From: Streptosporangium nondiastaticum
GTDB taxonomy: Bacteria > Actinomycetota > Actinomycetes > Streptomycetales > Streptomycetaceae
Assembly (NCBI RefSeq): GCF_003011965.1
Contig: NZ_PXWG01000038.1
Location: 1 to 54,370 of the forward strand
Reading direction: 5' to 3'
DNA length: 54,370 bases
Shown here: positions 18,683-26,799 of the stretch, piece by piece
How the letters are laid out: each line of letters opens with the position of its first letter
Numbering within the stretch: the stretch's first letter is position 1
The notes under the pieces: generated by a model
Seen by the model: only the letters and a program-made list of their open reading frames with translations
The model's database searches: none
Told to the model about the DNA's origin: nothing
Position numbers and translations under genes: made by a program

Positions 18683-19882
18683 GTGCGGGTACCGGAAATC
18701 AGCACACGGATGCACTTGCTGCTGCTCACGGCGTGGACCGTGCTGTGGTTCGCCGTCGTGGAGCCCAACGGCGGCTTCTCCTGGCACTACCTGCGCACCG
18801 GCGGCGAGCTGATCTACCAGGGCGCGTCGGGCGACGGCACCGGCGGGCTCAACCTCTACGCCCACCACCCCGAGCTGCAGATGGGCCCCATCAGCTTCCT
18901 GGTGGCGGGCCTGTTCAACCCGTTCTCCGAGCACACCGGCCAGTTCCTGGCAGCGGCGTTCATGTCCGTGCTGGGCCTGGTCATCATGGTGCTCGCGGGG
19001 CGCAGCGCCGCCACCCACTTCCTCGGCACCGGCACCAACCACGAGCGGCTGCGCCGCCGCGTGCTGATCGCCGGGCTGGCGTTCATCCCGATGTGGATCG
19101 AGGTGTCGGTCCGGTTCGGGCACCTGGACGACGTCCTGGCGCTGTTCTTCACCGCGCTGGCGGTCTGGTTCCTGACCCGCTGCAACCCGGCCGCCGTCGG
19201 CGCCTGCCTGGCCCTCGCCATGGACTCCAAGCCGACGGCCCTCGCCTTCGTGCCGCTCATCCTCGCCCTGCCCCGCGACCGCTGGATGCGGGCGGTCCTG
19301 TGGTGCGCGGCCCTGCTGGCCCTCGCCTGGCTGCCGTTCTTCATCGCGGCCCCGGACTCCTTCGCCGCCGCGAAGTTCACCATCCCCAACAGCCCGGCCT
19401 CCGCCCTGCGCTGGCTGGGCGGCAACACCCCCGTGACCCCCGACTGGGCCCGCCCCGCCCAGGCCGCCCTCGGCCTCACCCTGGGCGCGATCGCGGTGTG
19501 GCGGGGCCGCTGGGCCGGGGTCGTCCTGCTGGGCGCGAACGCCCGCATCCTCCTCGACCCGAGCGTCTACACGTACTACACGGCGTCGGTGCTGCTCGGC
19601 ACGCTCCTGTGGGACGTGTGCGGGCAGCGGCGCCTCGTGCCGTGGTGGAGCTGGATCGCGCTGATCGTGCTGTACGGCAGCGTGTTCGCCGTACCGGACG
19701 AATCGGCCAAGGGCCTGATCCGGCTCGGGTTCGTGGCGGTGTCGACGGTGTACGTGCTGTTCTGGCCGCAACACCGCAGGAAGCGGCGCCGCCGCCCGGC
19801 GGAGGAGGACGAGGGCTTGGTGGAGGGCCCGTGGGGGCCGATGTGGGACCCGAACAGGTCGCGGCCGTGGGCGGCGCGGTAG
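18683..19882 (+). CDS. Polytopic membrane protein, probable GT-C-type glycosyltransferase
   Basis: The protein is about 399 aa with roughly nine hydrophobic helices. The first extracytoplasmic loop carries FSWHYLRTGGELIYQG and LYAHHPELQMGP, and RFGHLDDVLALFFTALAVW and MDSKPTALAFVPLILALP occur later. Acidic and His residues in the first loop plus this topology resemble lipid-sugar-dependent GT-C (DUF2029-like) transferases. That is an inference from topology, not a secure family match. The C-terminal tail is basic (HRRKRRRRPAEEDE). The start is uncertain: GTG codons at 18632 and 18683 and an ATG at 18710 are all in frame; I chose 18683 because of the GGGAG upstream. It completes the cassette between folC and valS. 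Confidence 0.75.
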   Translation: MRVPEISTRMHLLLLTAWTVLWFAVVEPNGGFSWHYLRTGGELIYQGASGDGTGGLNLYAHHPELQMGPISFLVAGLFNPFSEHTGQFLAAAFMSVLGLVIMVLAGRSAATHFLGTGTNHERLRRRVLIAGLAFIPMWIEVSVRFGHLDDVLALFFTALAVWFLTRCNPAAVGACLALAMDSKPTALAFVPLILALPRDRWMRAVLWCAALLALAWLPFFIAAPDSFAAAKFTIPNSPASALRWLGGNTPVTPDWARPAQAALGLTLGAIAVWRGRWAGVVLLGANARILLDPSVYTYYTASVLLGTLLWDVCGQRRLVPWWSWIALIVLYGSVFAVPDESAKGLIRLGFVAVSTVYVLFWPQHRRKRRRRPAEEDEGLVEGPWGPMWDPNRSRPWAAR

Positions 19883-19918
19883 AGATACCTGCGCCGACCT
19901 GCGGCTACGCCGCGTGGG

Positions 19919-19980
19919 CGCGCCCCGTAAGGGGCGCGGGGAACTGCGCGACAAGCCCCCACCGGCCGGCAGCCGAATGC
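19919..19980. repeat. Dispersed Streptomyces intergenic repeat, family A (copy 1)
   Basis: The core GCGCCCCGTAAGGGGCGC forms a compact hairpin, followed by GGGGAACTGCGCGAC. The same core with one base changed recurs at 47994-48035. It sits between the end of the GT-C-like gene and the valS terminator. Confidence 0.65.
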
Positions 19981-19981
19981 G

Positions 19982-20017
19982 AACGGCCCCCGTACCCACA
20001 GAGGTACGGGGGCCGTT
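19982..20017. terminator. Bidirectional terminator between convergent GT-C-like gene and valS
   Basis: Perfect 15-bp arms at 19982-19996 and 20003-20017 (AACGGCCCCCGTACC and complement) flank the loop CACAGA. TTT follows on the plus strand and the A-residues of the left arm are preceded by further A on that side. It lies 21 bp from the valS stop. Confidence 0.85.
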
Positions 20018-20038
20018 TCAGAACCCTGCGACGCCGAC

Positions 20039-22672
20039 TCAGCCCTGCGGCAGAGCCGCCAGCTGCGCACTGATCCGCTCAATATCCGCGTCGGCCGTCT
20101 CCAGCCGCTTGCGGATCTTCTCCACGGCCGCCTCCGCCGCCTTGGCCAGGAACGCCTCGTTCCCGAGCTTGGCCATCGACTGCGCCTTGTCCTTCTCGGC
20201 CGCGGCGAGCGCCTTCGTGAGCCGCTTCCGCTCGGCCTCGACGTCGATCGTGCCGGACAGGTCGAGGGCGACGGTCGCGCCCGCGACCGGCAGCGAGGCG
20301 GTCGCGGCGAAGCCCTCGCCGGCCGGCTGCAGGCGCAGCAGCGAACGCATCGCGTCCTCGTGGGCGGCCAGCGCCGTGCCGGTCAGGTCGAGGCGGGCCG
20401 GGACCTTCTGGCCCGGCTGCAGGCCCTGGTCGGAGCGGAAGCGGCGGACCTCGGTGACGACCTGCTGGAGCGTGGCGATCTCCTGCTCGGCGGCCGCGTC
20501 GCGGAAGCCACTGTCCTTGGGCCAGTCGGCGATGACGACGGACTCGCGACCCGTGAGCGTGGTCCACAGCGTCTCGGTGACGAAGGGCACGATCGGGTGC
20601 AGGAGCTTGAGGGTGACGTCGAGGACCTCGCCCAGGACGCGGCGCGAGGCCTCGGCCTCGGGGCCGCCCTTCTGGAACGTGGTCTTGGACAGCTCCACGT
20701 ACCAGTCGAAGACCTCGTCCCACGCGAAGTGGAACAGCGCGTCGGAGAGCTTCGCGAACTGGTAGTCGTCGTAGAGGGCGTCCACCTCGGCGACGACGGC
20801 GTTGAGGCGCGAGAGGATCCAGCGGTCGGTGGCCGACAGCTGCTCGGCCGGCGGGAGGTCGCCCTCGACCGTGGCGCCGTTCATCATCGCGAAGCGCGTG
20901 GCGTTCCAGATCTTGTTCGCGAAGTTGCGCGAGCCCTGGACCCAGTCCTCGCCGATCGGCACGTCGACGCCGGGGTTGGCGCCGCGGGCGAGGGTGAAGC
21001 GGACGGCGTCGGAGCCGTACTTGTCCATCCAGTCGAGCGGGTTGACCGCGTTGCCGAAGGACTTCGACATCTTCTTGCCGAACTGGTCGCGGACCATGCC
21101 GTGCAGGGCGATGGTGTGGAACGGCGGGGTGCCGTCCATCGCGTACAGGCCGAACATCATCATCCGGACGACCCAGAAGAAGAGGATGTCGTAGCCGGTG
21201 ACGAGGACGGAGTTCGGGTAGAACTTCTGGACGCTCTCGGTCTGCTCGGGCCAGCCGAGGGTGGAGAACGGCCACAGGCCGGAGGAGAACCAGGTGTCGA
21301 GGACGTCGGTCTCCTGGTGCCAGCCCTCGCCCGCCGGCGGCTGCTCGTCCGGGCCGACGCAGACCATCTCGCCGTCCGGGCCGTACCAGACCGGGATGCG
21401 GTGGCCCCACCACAGCTGGCGCGAGATGCACCAGTCGTGGAGGTTGTCGACCCAGTCGAAGTAGCGCTTCTCCATCTCCTGCGGGTGGATCTTGACCTTG
21501 CCGTCGCGGACGGCGTCGGCCGCGGCCTTGGCCAGCGGGGCGGTCTTGACCCACCACTGCATGGACTGGCGCGGCTCCAGCGTCGTCTTGCAGCGCGAGC
21601 AGTGGCCCACGGAGTGGGTGTACGGGCGCTTCTCGGCAACGATGCGGCCCTCGGCGCGCAGGGCGCCGACGATCGCGGAGCGGGCCTCGAAGCGGTCCAG
21701 GCCGAGGAAGGGGCCGTGGACGGTGATCACGCCGTGCTCGTCGAGAACGGTGAGGCTCGGCAGATCGTGCCGGCGCCCGATCTCGAAGTCGTTCGGGTCG
21801 TGGGCGGGCGTGACCTTGACGGCGCCCGTGCCGAACTCGGGGTCGACGTGCTCGTCGGCCACGACGGGGATGCGGCGGCCGGTCAGCGGCAGCTCGATCT
21901 CGGTGCCGACGAGGTGCTGGTAGCGCTCGTCCTCGGGGTGGACGGCCACGGCGGTGTCACCGAGCATCGTCTCGGCGCGGGTCGTGGCGACGACGATCTC
22001 CGAGTCCCCGGAGCCGTAGCGGATGGAGACGAGCTCGCCGTCGTCGTCCTGGTACTCCACCTCGATGTCGGAGATGGCGGTCAGACAGCGCGGGCACCAG
22101 TTGATGATGCGCTCGGCGCGGTAGATCAGCTCGTCGTCGTAGAGCTTCTTGAAGATCGTCTGGACGGCCTTGGAGAGGCCCTCGTCCATGGTGAAGCGCT
22201 CACGCGACCAGGCGACACCATCGCCCAGACGGCGCATCTGCCCGGAGATCTGCCCGCCGGACTCGCCCTTCCACTGCCACACGCGCTCGACGAACGCCTC
22301 GCGGCCGAGGTCGTGGCGCGACTTGCCCTCCTTGGCCAGCTCGCGCTCGACCACGTTCTGCGTGGCGATGCCCGCGTGGTCCATGCCCGGCTGCCACAGG
22401 ACCTCGTAGCCCTGCATGCGCTTGCGGCGCGTGAGGGAGTCGATCAGCGTGTGCTCGAAGGCGTGGCCCAGGTGGAGGGAGCCGGTGACGTTGGGCGGCG
22501 GAATGACGATCGTGTAGGGCTCCTTCTCGCTCTTGGCGTCTGCCTCGAAGTAGCCCCGCTCTACCCAGCGCTCGTACAGCGGCCCCTCTACGTCGGCCGG
22601 CGCGTACTGGGTCGGCAGGTCGGGGGTGCGGTCGGCGTGCCCGCTGTCGGGGCGCTGAGTGTTGTCGGTCAC
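20039..22672 (-). CDS. valS: Valyl-tRNA synthetase
   Basis: The 877-aa class I synthetase charges tRNA-Val. The HIGH-type motif is HLGH in PPPNVTGSLHLGHAFEHT. The CP1 editing domain contains VVATTRAETMLGDTAVAVHP and VTPAHDPNDFEIG. The KMSKS loop is KKMSKSFGNAVNP. The C-terminal coiled-coil tRNA-binding arm (about residues 810-877) is present. The GTG start at 22670-22672 gives the N-terminus VTDNTQRPDSGH. The frame remains open far upstream through the neighbouring genes, but that extension is antisense to the plus-strand paralogs and is not credible. It is convergent with the sugar cassette and divergent from the gene at 22772. Confidence 0.98.
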   Translation of the reverse strand: MTDNTQRPDSGHADRTPDLPTQYAPADVEGPLYERWVERGYFEADAKSEKEPYTIVIPPPNVTGSLHLGHAFEHTLIDSLTRRKRMQGYEVLWQPGMDHAGIATQNVVERELAKEGKSRHDLGREAFVERVWQWKGESGGQISGQMRRLGDGVAWSRERFTMDEGLSKAVQTIFKKLYDDELIYRAERIINWCPRCLTAISDIEVEYQDDDGELVSIRYGSGDSEIVVATTRAETMLGDTAVAVHPEDERYQHLVGTEIELPLTGRRIPVVADEHVDPEFGTGAVKVTPAHDPNDFEIGRRHDLPSLTVLDEHGVITVHGPFLGLDRFEARSAIVGALRAEGRIVAEKRPYTHSVGHCSRCKTTLEPRQSMQWWVKTAPLAKAAADAVRDGKVKIHPQEMEKRYFDWVDNLHDWCISRQLWWGHRIPVWYGPDGEMVCVGPDEQPPAGEGWHQETDVLDTWFSSGLWPFSTLGWPEQTESVQKFYPNSVLVTGYDILFFWVVRMMMFGLYAMDGTPPFHTIALHGMVRDQFGKKMSKSFGNAVNPLDWMDKYGSDAVRFTLARGANPGVDVPIGEDWVQGSRNFANKIWNATRFAMMNGATVEGDLPPAEQLSATDRWILSRLNAVVAEVDALYDDYQFAKLSDALFHFAWDEVFDWYVELSKTTFQKGGPEAEASRRVLGEVLDVTLKLLHPIVPFVTETLWTTLTGRESVVIADWPKDSGFRDAAAEQEIATLQQVVTEVRRFRSDQGLQPGQKVPARLDLTGTALAAHEDAMRSLLRLQPAGEGFAATASLPVAGATVALDLSGTIDVEAERKRLTKALAAAEKDKAQSMAKLGNEAFLAKAAEAAVEKIRKRLETADADIERISAQLAALPQG

Positions 22673-22771
22673 GGGGTGAATTCTAAGGGGGCGTACGCGG
22701 GGGTTTCGAATCGATTGCCGCGGGATCGGCAAGGATGACGCCCACGCAACGAGAGAAGCGGCGAGAGAACG

Positions 22772-23530
22772 ATGAGCAATCAGCAGGCCGCCCTGTACGA
22801 GCCGCTCCCGGCGACGCCCCGGTCCTACGCCCGGCCGGGCGGCCCGAACGGCTACGGCGCAGCCGTGTGGCCACCGCCGGTCCCGGACCGGCGGGGCGCC
22901 GGCCGGGGCAGGGTCGTGGCCGGTGTGGCGATCGGTGCACTCATCCTGGCGTGCACGCTTCTGGGCGGATTCCTGCTCCTCACGGGCGGCGGCAGCAAGG
23001 CCGCCGGCGGCGCTGCCGCGCGGTACCGGCTGACGGCACCGGAGCACGCGGCCGGCTTCCGGAGGGACGCGCCGGCCGGCCGGACGTTCCGGACGGACCA
23101 CCTGGAGCGGCTGCGGCGCCTGGGCGTACGGGACGCGGGCAGCGTCACGGCCGGCTACTCCTCGGCCCGCGGAAAGCTGATGTTCAGCGGCGTCTGGGGC
23201 GAGGTGAGGAATCCCGAGCGGGCCGTGGACGGCATGTTCGAGGCGATGGCGGAGGACGCGCGGCGGGAGCCGGTGCGGCAGGGCGCGCGGGAGGAGGTCG
23301 TGGGCAGCCCGGAGCGGGTGAGCGTGGACGGCGCCGTCATGAAGTGCCAGCCGGTGAGCTTCACCCCGGCGGAGGGCGAGCCCGGCGCCTCCCTGACCCT
23401 CCCGTACTGCGTCTGGGCGGACCACAGCACGCTGGGCGTCGTGGGCGCGGCCCTGGGCGAGCGGACGGCCGTCCCGGAGGCGGCGGAGGCGGCGGGAGAG
23501 CTGCGACGGGCGGCGCGGACCCCGCGGTAA
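22772..23530 (+). CDS. Proline-rich membrane-anchored protein, paralog 1 of 3
   Basis: The 252-aa protein has a short Pro/Gly-rich cytoplasmic N-terminus (residues 1-45), one transmembrane helix (about 49-72, VVAGVAIGALILACTLLGGF) and an extracytoplasmic domain. The domain carries paired cysteines in DGAVMKCQP and PYCVWADHST. The two following genes share this plan and the DG-x-x-(M/L)KC and CxWAD motifs. I do not recognise a named family; such proteins recur in Streptomyces. The two cysteines could form a disulfide outside the cell. This copy is the most divergent and lacks the repeated Pro-rich tail units of the others. The ATG has GAGAG upstream. The function is unknown. Confidence 0.8.
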   Translation: MSNQQAALYEPLPATPRSYARPGGPNGYGAAVWPPPVPDRRGAGRGRVVAGVAIGALILACTLLGGFLLLTGGGSKAAGGAAARYRLTAPEHAAGFRRDAPAGRTFRTDHLERLRRLGVRDAGSVTAGYSSARGKLMFSGVWGEVRNPERAVDGMFEAMAEDARREPVRQGAREEVVGSPERVSVDGAVMKCQPVSFTPAEGEPGASLTLPYCVWADHSTLGVVGAALGERTAVPEAAEAAGELRRAARTPR

Positions 23531-23599
23531 GGGCCGGATAAGCGACAAGAAAGGATGTTCCCCGACTTCTATCGACAAAGAAACACGGGGGAACGTCCC

Positions 23600-24391
23600 A
23601 TGCCCGACGACCGGAACCAGCCGCAGACGCCGCCGGGCCCGCAGACCCCGCCGGCTCCGCTGACTCCGCCGGACCCGCAGACTCCGCCGGGCCCGTGGCC
23701 GCCGCCGATCCCGGACCGCCCGAGCGGGAAGGGCAAGGCGATCGGCATCACGGCGGGCGCGCTGGTCTTCGCCGGGGCGCTGGTGGGCGGCCTGCTGTAC
23801 TTCAACGACGGCAGCGGCGACGGGGCGGCGGCGTACCGGATCGAGATGCCGCAGACGCTGGTGGACGGCGAGTACAAGAGGGACAAGGACGACGGCGCCG
23901 AGAAGGACACCGGCAGCAGCGCGAAGGACCGCGCCGAGATGAAGTCCTTCGGCATCGAGGACGCCGACGGCGACGCCGGCAGCTACCAGAGCGACAAGCG
24001 CGGGGCCCTGCAGGTCGCCAGCATGTACGGCAAGATCCCCGACCCGGAGAAGACCATCGGCCTGATGGCGGCCCGGATGGACAAGGGCGGCGGCGAGGAC
24101 GGCACGGCTCCGATGGGCGGCAAGGTCGAGCGCGGCACGTACAAGGACTACCGCCCGCACGGCTTCGACGGGGTCGTCCTGAAGTGCAGGGCCGACAAGA
24201 TCTCCTTCTCGTTCGGCGACGCGAACTACTCCACGACGAGCCTCGGCCAGTGCCTCTGGGCGGACAAGGGCGTCATCGGCACGGTGGTGAGCCAGCCCTT
24301 CGGCGCCAAGGGCAACGACAAGGGGATGTCCGCGGAAGAACTGGCCGAGATGACCGCAAAGATCCGCAAGGAAGTCCGCAAGCCGCGGTAG
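23600..24391 (+). CDS. Proline-rich membrane-anchored protein, paralog 2 of 3
   Basis: The 263-aa protein begins with tandem QTPPGP/LTPPDP-type units (residues 6-36), then KGKAIGITAGALVFAGALVGGLLYF as the membrane helix (about 45-65) and an extracytoplasmic domain. The domain has DGVVLKCRAD and GQCLWADKG cysteine motifs and a helical end, MSAEELAEMTAKIRKEVRKPR. It lies 69 bp after paralog 1, with GGGGGA before the ATG. The membrane segment and C-terminal helix are close to those of paralog 3. The function is unknown; topology suggests envelope sensing or a periplasmic partner role. Confidence 0.85.
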   Translation: MPDDRNQPQTPPGPQTPPAPLTPPDPQTPPGPWPPPIPDRPSGKGKAIGITAGALVFAGALVGGLLYFNDGSGDGAAAYRIEMPQTLVDGEYKRDKDDGAEKDTGSSAKDRAEMKSFGIEDADGDAGSYQSDKRGALQVASMYGKIPDPEKTIGLMAARMDKGGGEDGTAPMGGKVERGTYKDYRPHGFDGVVLKCRADKISFSFGDANYSTTSLGQCLWADKGVIGTVVSQPFGAKGNDKGMSAEELAEMTAKIRKEVRKPR

Positions 24392-24554
24392 CCGCTCGCG
24401 GGGCGGGGCGATTCGACCGAAGTGGCCGAAGTGACCGCTGTTGTGTGCCAACTGTTCCGAAACCGTTGCCGCCCGGCGGCAAGAGCCCCTTAAGAGATCC
24501 GGAAGGATAGCGGGACTGTCACACGAGTCCCCCCACGGATCGAAGAGAGACGCG

Positions 24555-25487
24555 ATGAGCTACAACCAGCCGGGCCCCTACGGCCAACCGCCCCAGCAGC
24601 CGGGCCCGTACGGCCAGGGCGCCCCGGCCGGCCGGCCCGGTTACGGTTACCCGCCGCCGCCCCCGCCGCCGCCCGGCACCCCGTACGGCGCCGCCCCCCA
24701 GGCACCCCAGCAGCCCTGGGGCGTCCCCCAGCAGCCCCAGCCGGGCTACCCGGGCGGCCAGTACCCCCCGCCGGTCCCGCCGCAGGGCGGCGGCAAGGGC
24801 AAGGCGATCGGCATCACGATCGGCGCGGTGGCGGTCGTGGGCGCGCTCATCGCGGGCGCGGTGTACTTCATGGGCGGCGGCGGTGACGTGAAGCCGTACA
24901 CGATCGTCCTGCCGGAGAAGCTGCTGGACGGGAAGTACGCGAAGAACAGCGTGAGCTCCCCGGGCGCGAAGCAGACGGACACGAAGGACCTGACCGACGA
25001 CGCCCAGGTCAAGGAGATGGGCATCTCCAACGGCACGGCGGTCTCGGGTATCTACGCCAGCCCCGAGAAGCAGAACCTCCGGGTGACGGGTGTGTACGGC
25101 GAGCTCTCCGACCCGGAGAAGACGCTCAACGCACTCGTCGCGAAGATGGACGAGAGCGCGAAGAAGAACGAGTCGTCCATGCCCGGCGTCAAGATCGAGA
25201 CGGTCACTCCGTGGACGGAGTTCTCCCCCAGCGGCTACGACGGCGCAATCATGAAGTGCCAGGCCAAGAAGTCGACGTACACCGTGGGCGCCATGACGGC
25301 CACCGGCGAGTCCAGCTCGTGCGTCTGGGCCGACTCGAGCGCTGTCGGCCTCGTCCAGCACGTGGTTTCCAAGTCCAACAGCCCCTACGGGGACAGCAGC
25401 GCCCAGGCCACCGGCAACGCGATGTCCGCGCAGGAGCTCTCGGAGGCGACCGCCAAGGTCCGCAACGAGGTCCGCAAGGACAAGTAA
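24555..25487 (+). CDS. Proline-rich membrane-anchored protein, paralog 3 of 3
   Basis: The 310-aa protein has a long Pro/Gly/Gln/Tyr-rich N-terminal arm with QPGPYGQ-type repeats and an eight-proline run (residues 1-80). A KGKAIGITIGAVAVVGALIAGAVYF helix (about 85-108) follows. The extracytoplasmic domain has DGAIMKCQAK and SSCVWADSS, ending MSAQELSEATAKVRNEVRKDK. The same fold repeats in paralogs 1 and 2. A 163-bp gap precedes it, so it may have its own promoter. It ends at a bidirectional terminator. The function is unknown. Confidence 0.85.
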   Translation: MSYNQPGPYGQPPQQPGPYGQGAPAGRPGYGYPPPPPPPPGTPYGAAPQAPQQPWGVPQQPQPGYPGGQYPPPVPPQGGGKGKAIGITIGAVAVVGALIAGAVYFMGGGGDVKPYTIVLPEKLLDGKYAKNSVSSPGAKQTDTKDLTDDAQVKEMGISNGTAVSGIYASPEKQNLRVTGVYGELSDPEKTLNALVAKMDESAKKNESSMPGVKIETVTPWTEFSPSGYDGAIMKCQAKKSTYTVGAMTATGESSSCVWADSSAVGLVQHVVSKSNSPYGDSSAQATGNAMSAQELSEATAKVRNEVRKDK

Positions 25488-25493
25488 GCAATG

Positions 25494-25527
25494 ACGGGTA
25501 GCGGCTGCAGAGGCAGCCGCTACCCGT
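25494..25527. terminator. Bidirectional terminator after paralog 3
   Basis: Perfect 15-bp arms at 25494-25508 and 25513-25527 (ACGGGTAGCGGCTGC and complement) flank the tetraloop AGAG. It lies between the convergent ends at 25487 and 25535. Confidence 0.85.
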
Positions 25528-25534
25528 CCGTGGG

Positions 25535-25963
25535 TTATCTCCCCCACCTGCTGGCGGCGTTGGCGGCCTGAACCTTGGCGCTGAGGAGCTCGGCCTCGGT
25601 GGCGGGCCGGACCATGTCGGCGTCCGCTTCCCAGTCGCCCCCGCCCGAGGGCGCACGCAGCAGCAGGAACTGCGCTCCGTCGTTGCGCATCACTTGCCCG
25701 ACGCTGCCGTCCCGCTTGTCGACGACGAACGAGCCGATGGCGGGGAGCGGTTGATGCGCTCGCTCGGAGCAGGTGCAGATGCCCAGCGGGGAACGGGACT
25801 GAAGGTTGATGCCGTGGGCGGTGGCCCATACGTAGACGCCGCAGGTGGGGCCCTGTGAGGTGCGAGGTTCGGGTTCGGCGGCGCGAGGCTCGGGCACGGG
25901 CGGCGGTTCGGGGACGGAAATCTGCCGTTCACGGCGGAACCAGCGGCGGATAAAGTGACGCAT
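25535..25963 (-). CDS. Conserved small Streptomyces protein, function unknown
   Basis: The 142-aa protein has a basic start (MRHFIRRWFRRERQ), a Pro/Glu linker, three clustered cysteines (CGVYVWATAHGINLQSRSPLGICTC) and a C-terminal part with VGQVMRNDGAQFLLLRAPSGGGDWEAD. I recognise this type as a common Streptomyces protein encoded divergently from a tiny GntR regulator, but I know no function. The ATG at 25961-25963 is clear. The 172-bp divergent region upstream is less GC-rich than its surroundings and probably holds both promoters. Confidence 0.75.
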   Translation of the reverse strand: MRHFIRRWFRRERQISVPEPPPVPEPRAAEPEPRTSQGPTCGVYVWATAHGINLQSRSPLGICTCSERAHQPLPAIGSFVVDKRDGSVGQVMRNDGAQFLLLRAPSGGGDWEADADMVRPATEAELLSAKVQAANAASRWGR

Positions 25964-26066
25964 GTCGACGCTCCTAGCGCAGCGTTGGCCATGCCCCGGG
26001 ACCGTGCCAGCGGTCGCCGGGGTTTCTCGATCACGCGGACTCTATCCCAGGGTTCCTATAGAACAC

Positions 26067-26100
26067 TGATGATTGTCGTGATCCGAATGATTCTGCTCAT
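26067..26100. promoter_or_regulatory. AT-richer divergent promoter region with imperfect repeats
   Basis: Within 25964-26135 the stretch around 26050-26105 is unusually AT-rich for this genome. It carries two similar 14-mers, ATGATTGTCGTGAT (from 26069) and ATGATTCTGCTCAT (from 26087), 18 bp apart. It could contain the promoter and operator of the GntR gene. No exact promoter element is certain. Confidence 0.3.
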
Positions 26101-26135
26101 TGCCGCGCAAGCCATGGAACACGTAGCGTGCCTGT

Positions 26136-26369
26136 GTGATCGAATTCGTTCCTGACATCCCCCGCTGGCGTCAAGTGGCCGATGTGATCCGACAGCGCAT
26201 CAAGGACGGGACGTACCCGCCCCGTTCACGCGTTCCGTCCGTCAACCAGCTCACCGAAGAGTTCGGCATTGCGGCCATGACGGCCCACAAGGTCCACCGC
26301 GGCCTACGAGCCGAGGGCCTCATCTACACGGAACCCGGAATGGGTTCGTACGTCTCCCCGCAGCCCTAA
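26136..26369 (+). CDS. Minimal GntR-family winged-helix regulator
   Basis: The 77-aa protein (GTG start) consists only of the GntR DNA-binding domain: WRQVADVIRQRIKDGTYPPRSRVPS, then NQLTEEFGIAAMTAHKVHRGLRAEGLIY and TEPGMGSYV. No effector-binding domain follows, so it may be a constitutive or partner-dependent regulator. It is divergent from the conserved small protein at 25535. A long inverted repeat begins 28 bp after its stop. Targets are unknown; autoregulation of the divergent region is likely by analogy. Confidence 0.85.
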   Translation: MIEFVPDIPRWRQVADVIRQRIKDGTYPPRSRVPSVNQLTEEFGIAAMTAHKVHRGLRAEGLIYTEPGMGSYVSPQP

Positions 26370-26397
26370 CGCCGACTGTCCCTTAGCTGTTGGCTGA

Positions 26398-26600
26398 GGT
26401 CAGAACAGGCTGGCAGCAGGGGGAGGGGTGGGGGGCTTGTGCCCGTCGGGTGTCCGGCGCTCGGTGGGCGGCCGGGCGCCGTACTCGTGCCGTCACGGAT
26501 GCGGGCGCGTGAGGAGACCGGTCCCATAGACCGTGGCTGGCGGGGAGCTGGCAGCTGCCGCGATGTGGTTTCGCCCGTCGTGGGCGCTTCGCTCGGCTCG
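26398..26600 (+). repeat. Left arm of a long imperfect inverted repeat
   Basis: This arm starts GGTCAGAACAGGCTGGCAGC, then a G-rich run (GGGGGAGGGGTGGGGGG), and continues to about 26600. The reverse complement of 26800-27000 aligns along its whole length with small substitutions, about four fifths identical by eye. Shared blocks include TCGGGTGTCCGGCG, CGTGAGGAGACC and GCAGCTGCCGCGATGTG. No reading frame here resembles a protein. The arm begins abruptly, with no similarity further left. Confidence 0.8.
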
Positions 26601-26799
26601 CCACCGTCGTGGCTGAGCGGGCGGGTGCGAACTAGTGGGGGTTGGCGCCCTCCCGGCACGGAAATCCACCGGCTCGGGGTCTGCGCGGCGGACAAACGGC
26701 CAGAGAAGGACGGCCGCCCATCTCAACAACCTCACCAGGCCATTCGCCCCTCACCAGCCACACTCAAGCCGCACTCGGCCGCGCAACCACCACGCAACC
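26601..26799. other. Spacer of the inverted repeat, no gene recognised
   Basis: This stretch separates the two arms. Open frames exist on both strands, but none has family features or a ribosome-binding site that I recognise. With the arms, it makes 26370-27154 a 785-bp region without a credible gene. Confidence 0.5.

Noticed and set aside
15728..19999. A minus-strand open frame of more than 1400 codons across the sugar cassette
   Set aside because: It is repetitive and compositionally biased, lies opposite five recognisable plus-strand genes, and has no motif.
22673..24451. N-terminal extension of valS of almost 600 residues
   Set aside because: It lies opposite two plus-strand genes, and ValRS of normal length starts at 22672.
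24640..24720. CCG/CCC-rich tract in paralog 3 as an independent DNA repeat
   Set aside because: It encodes the proline run of the N-terminal arm in frame and needs no separate explanation.
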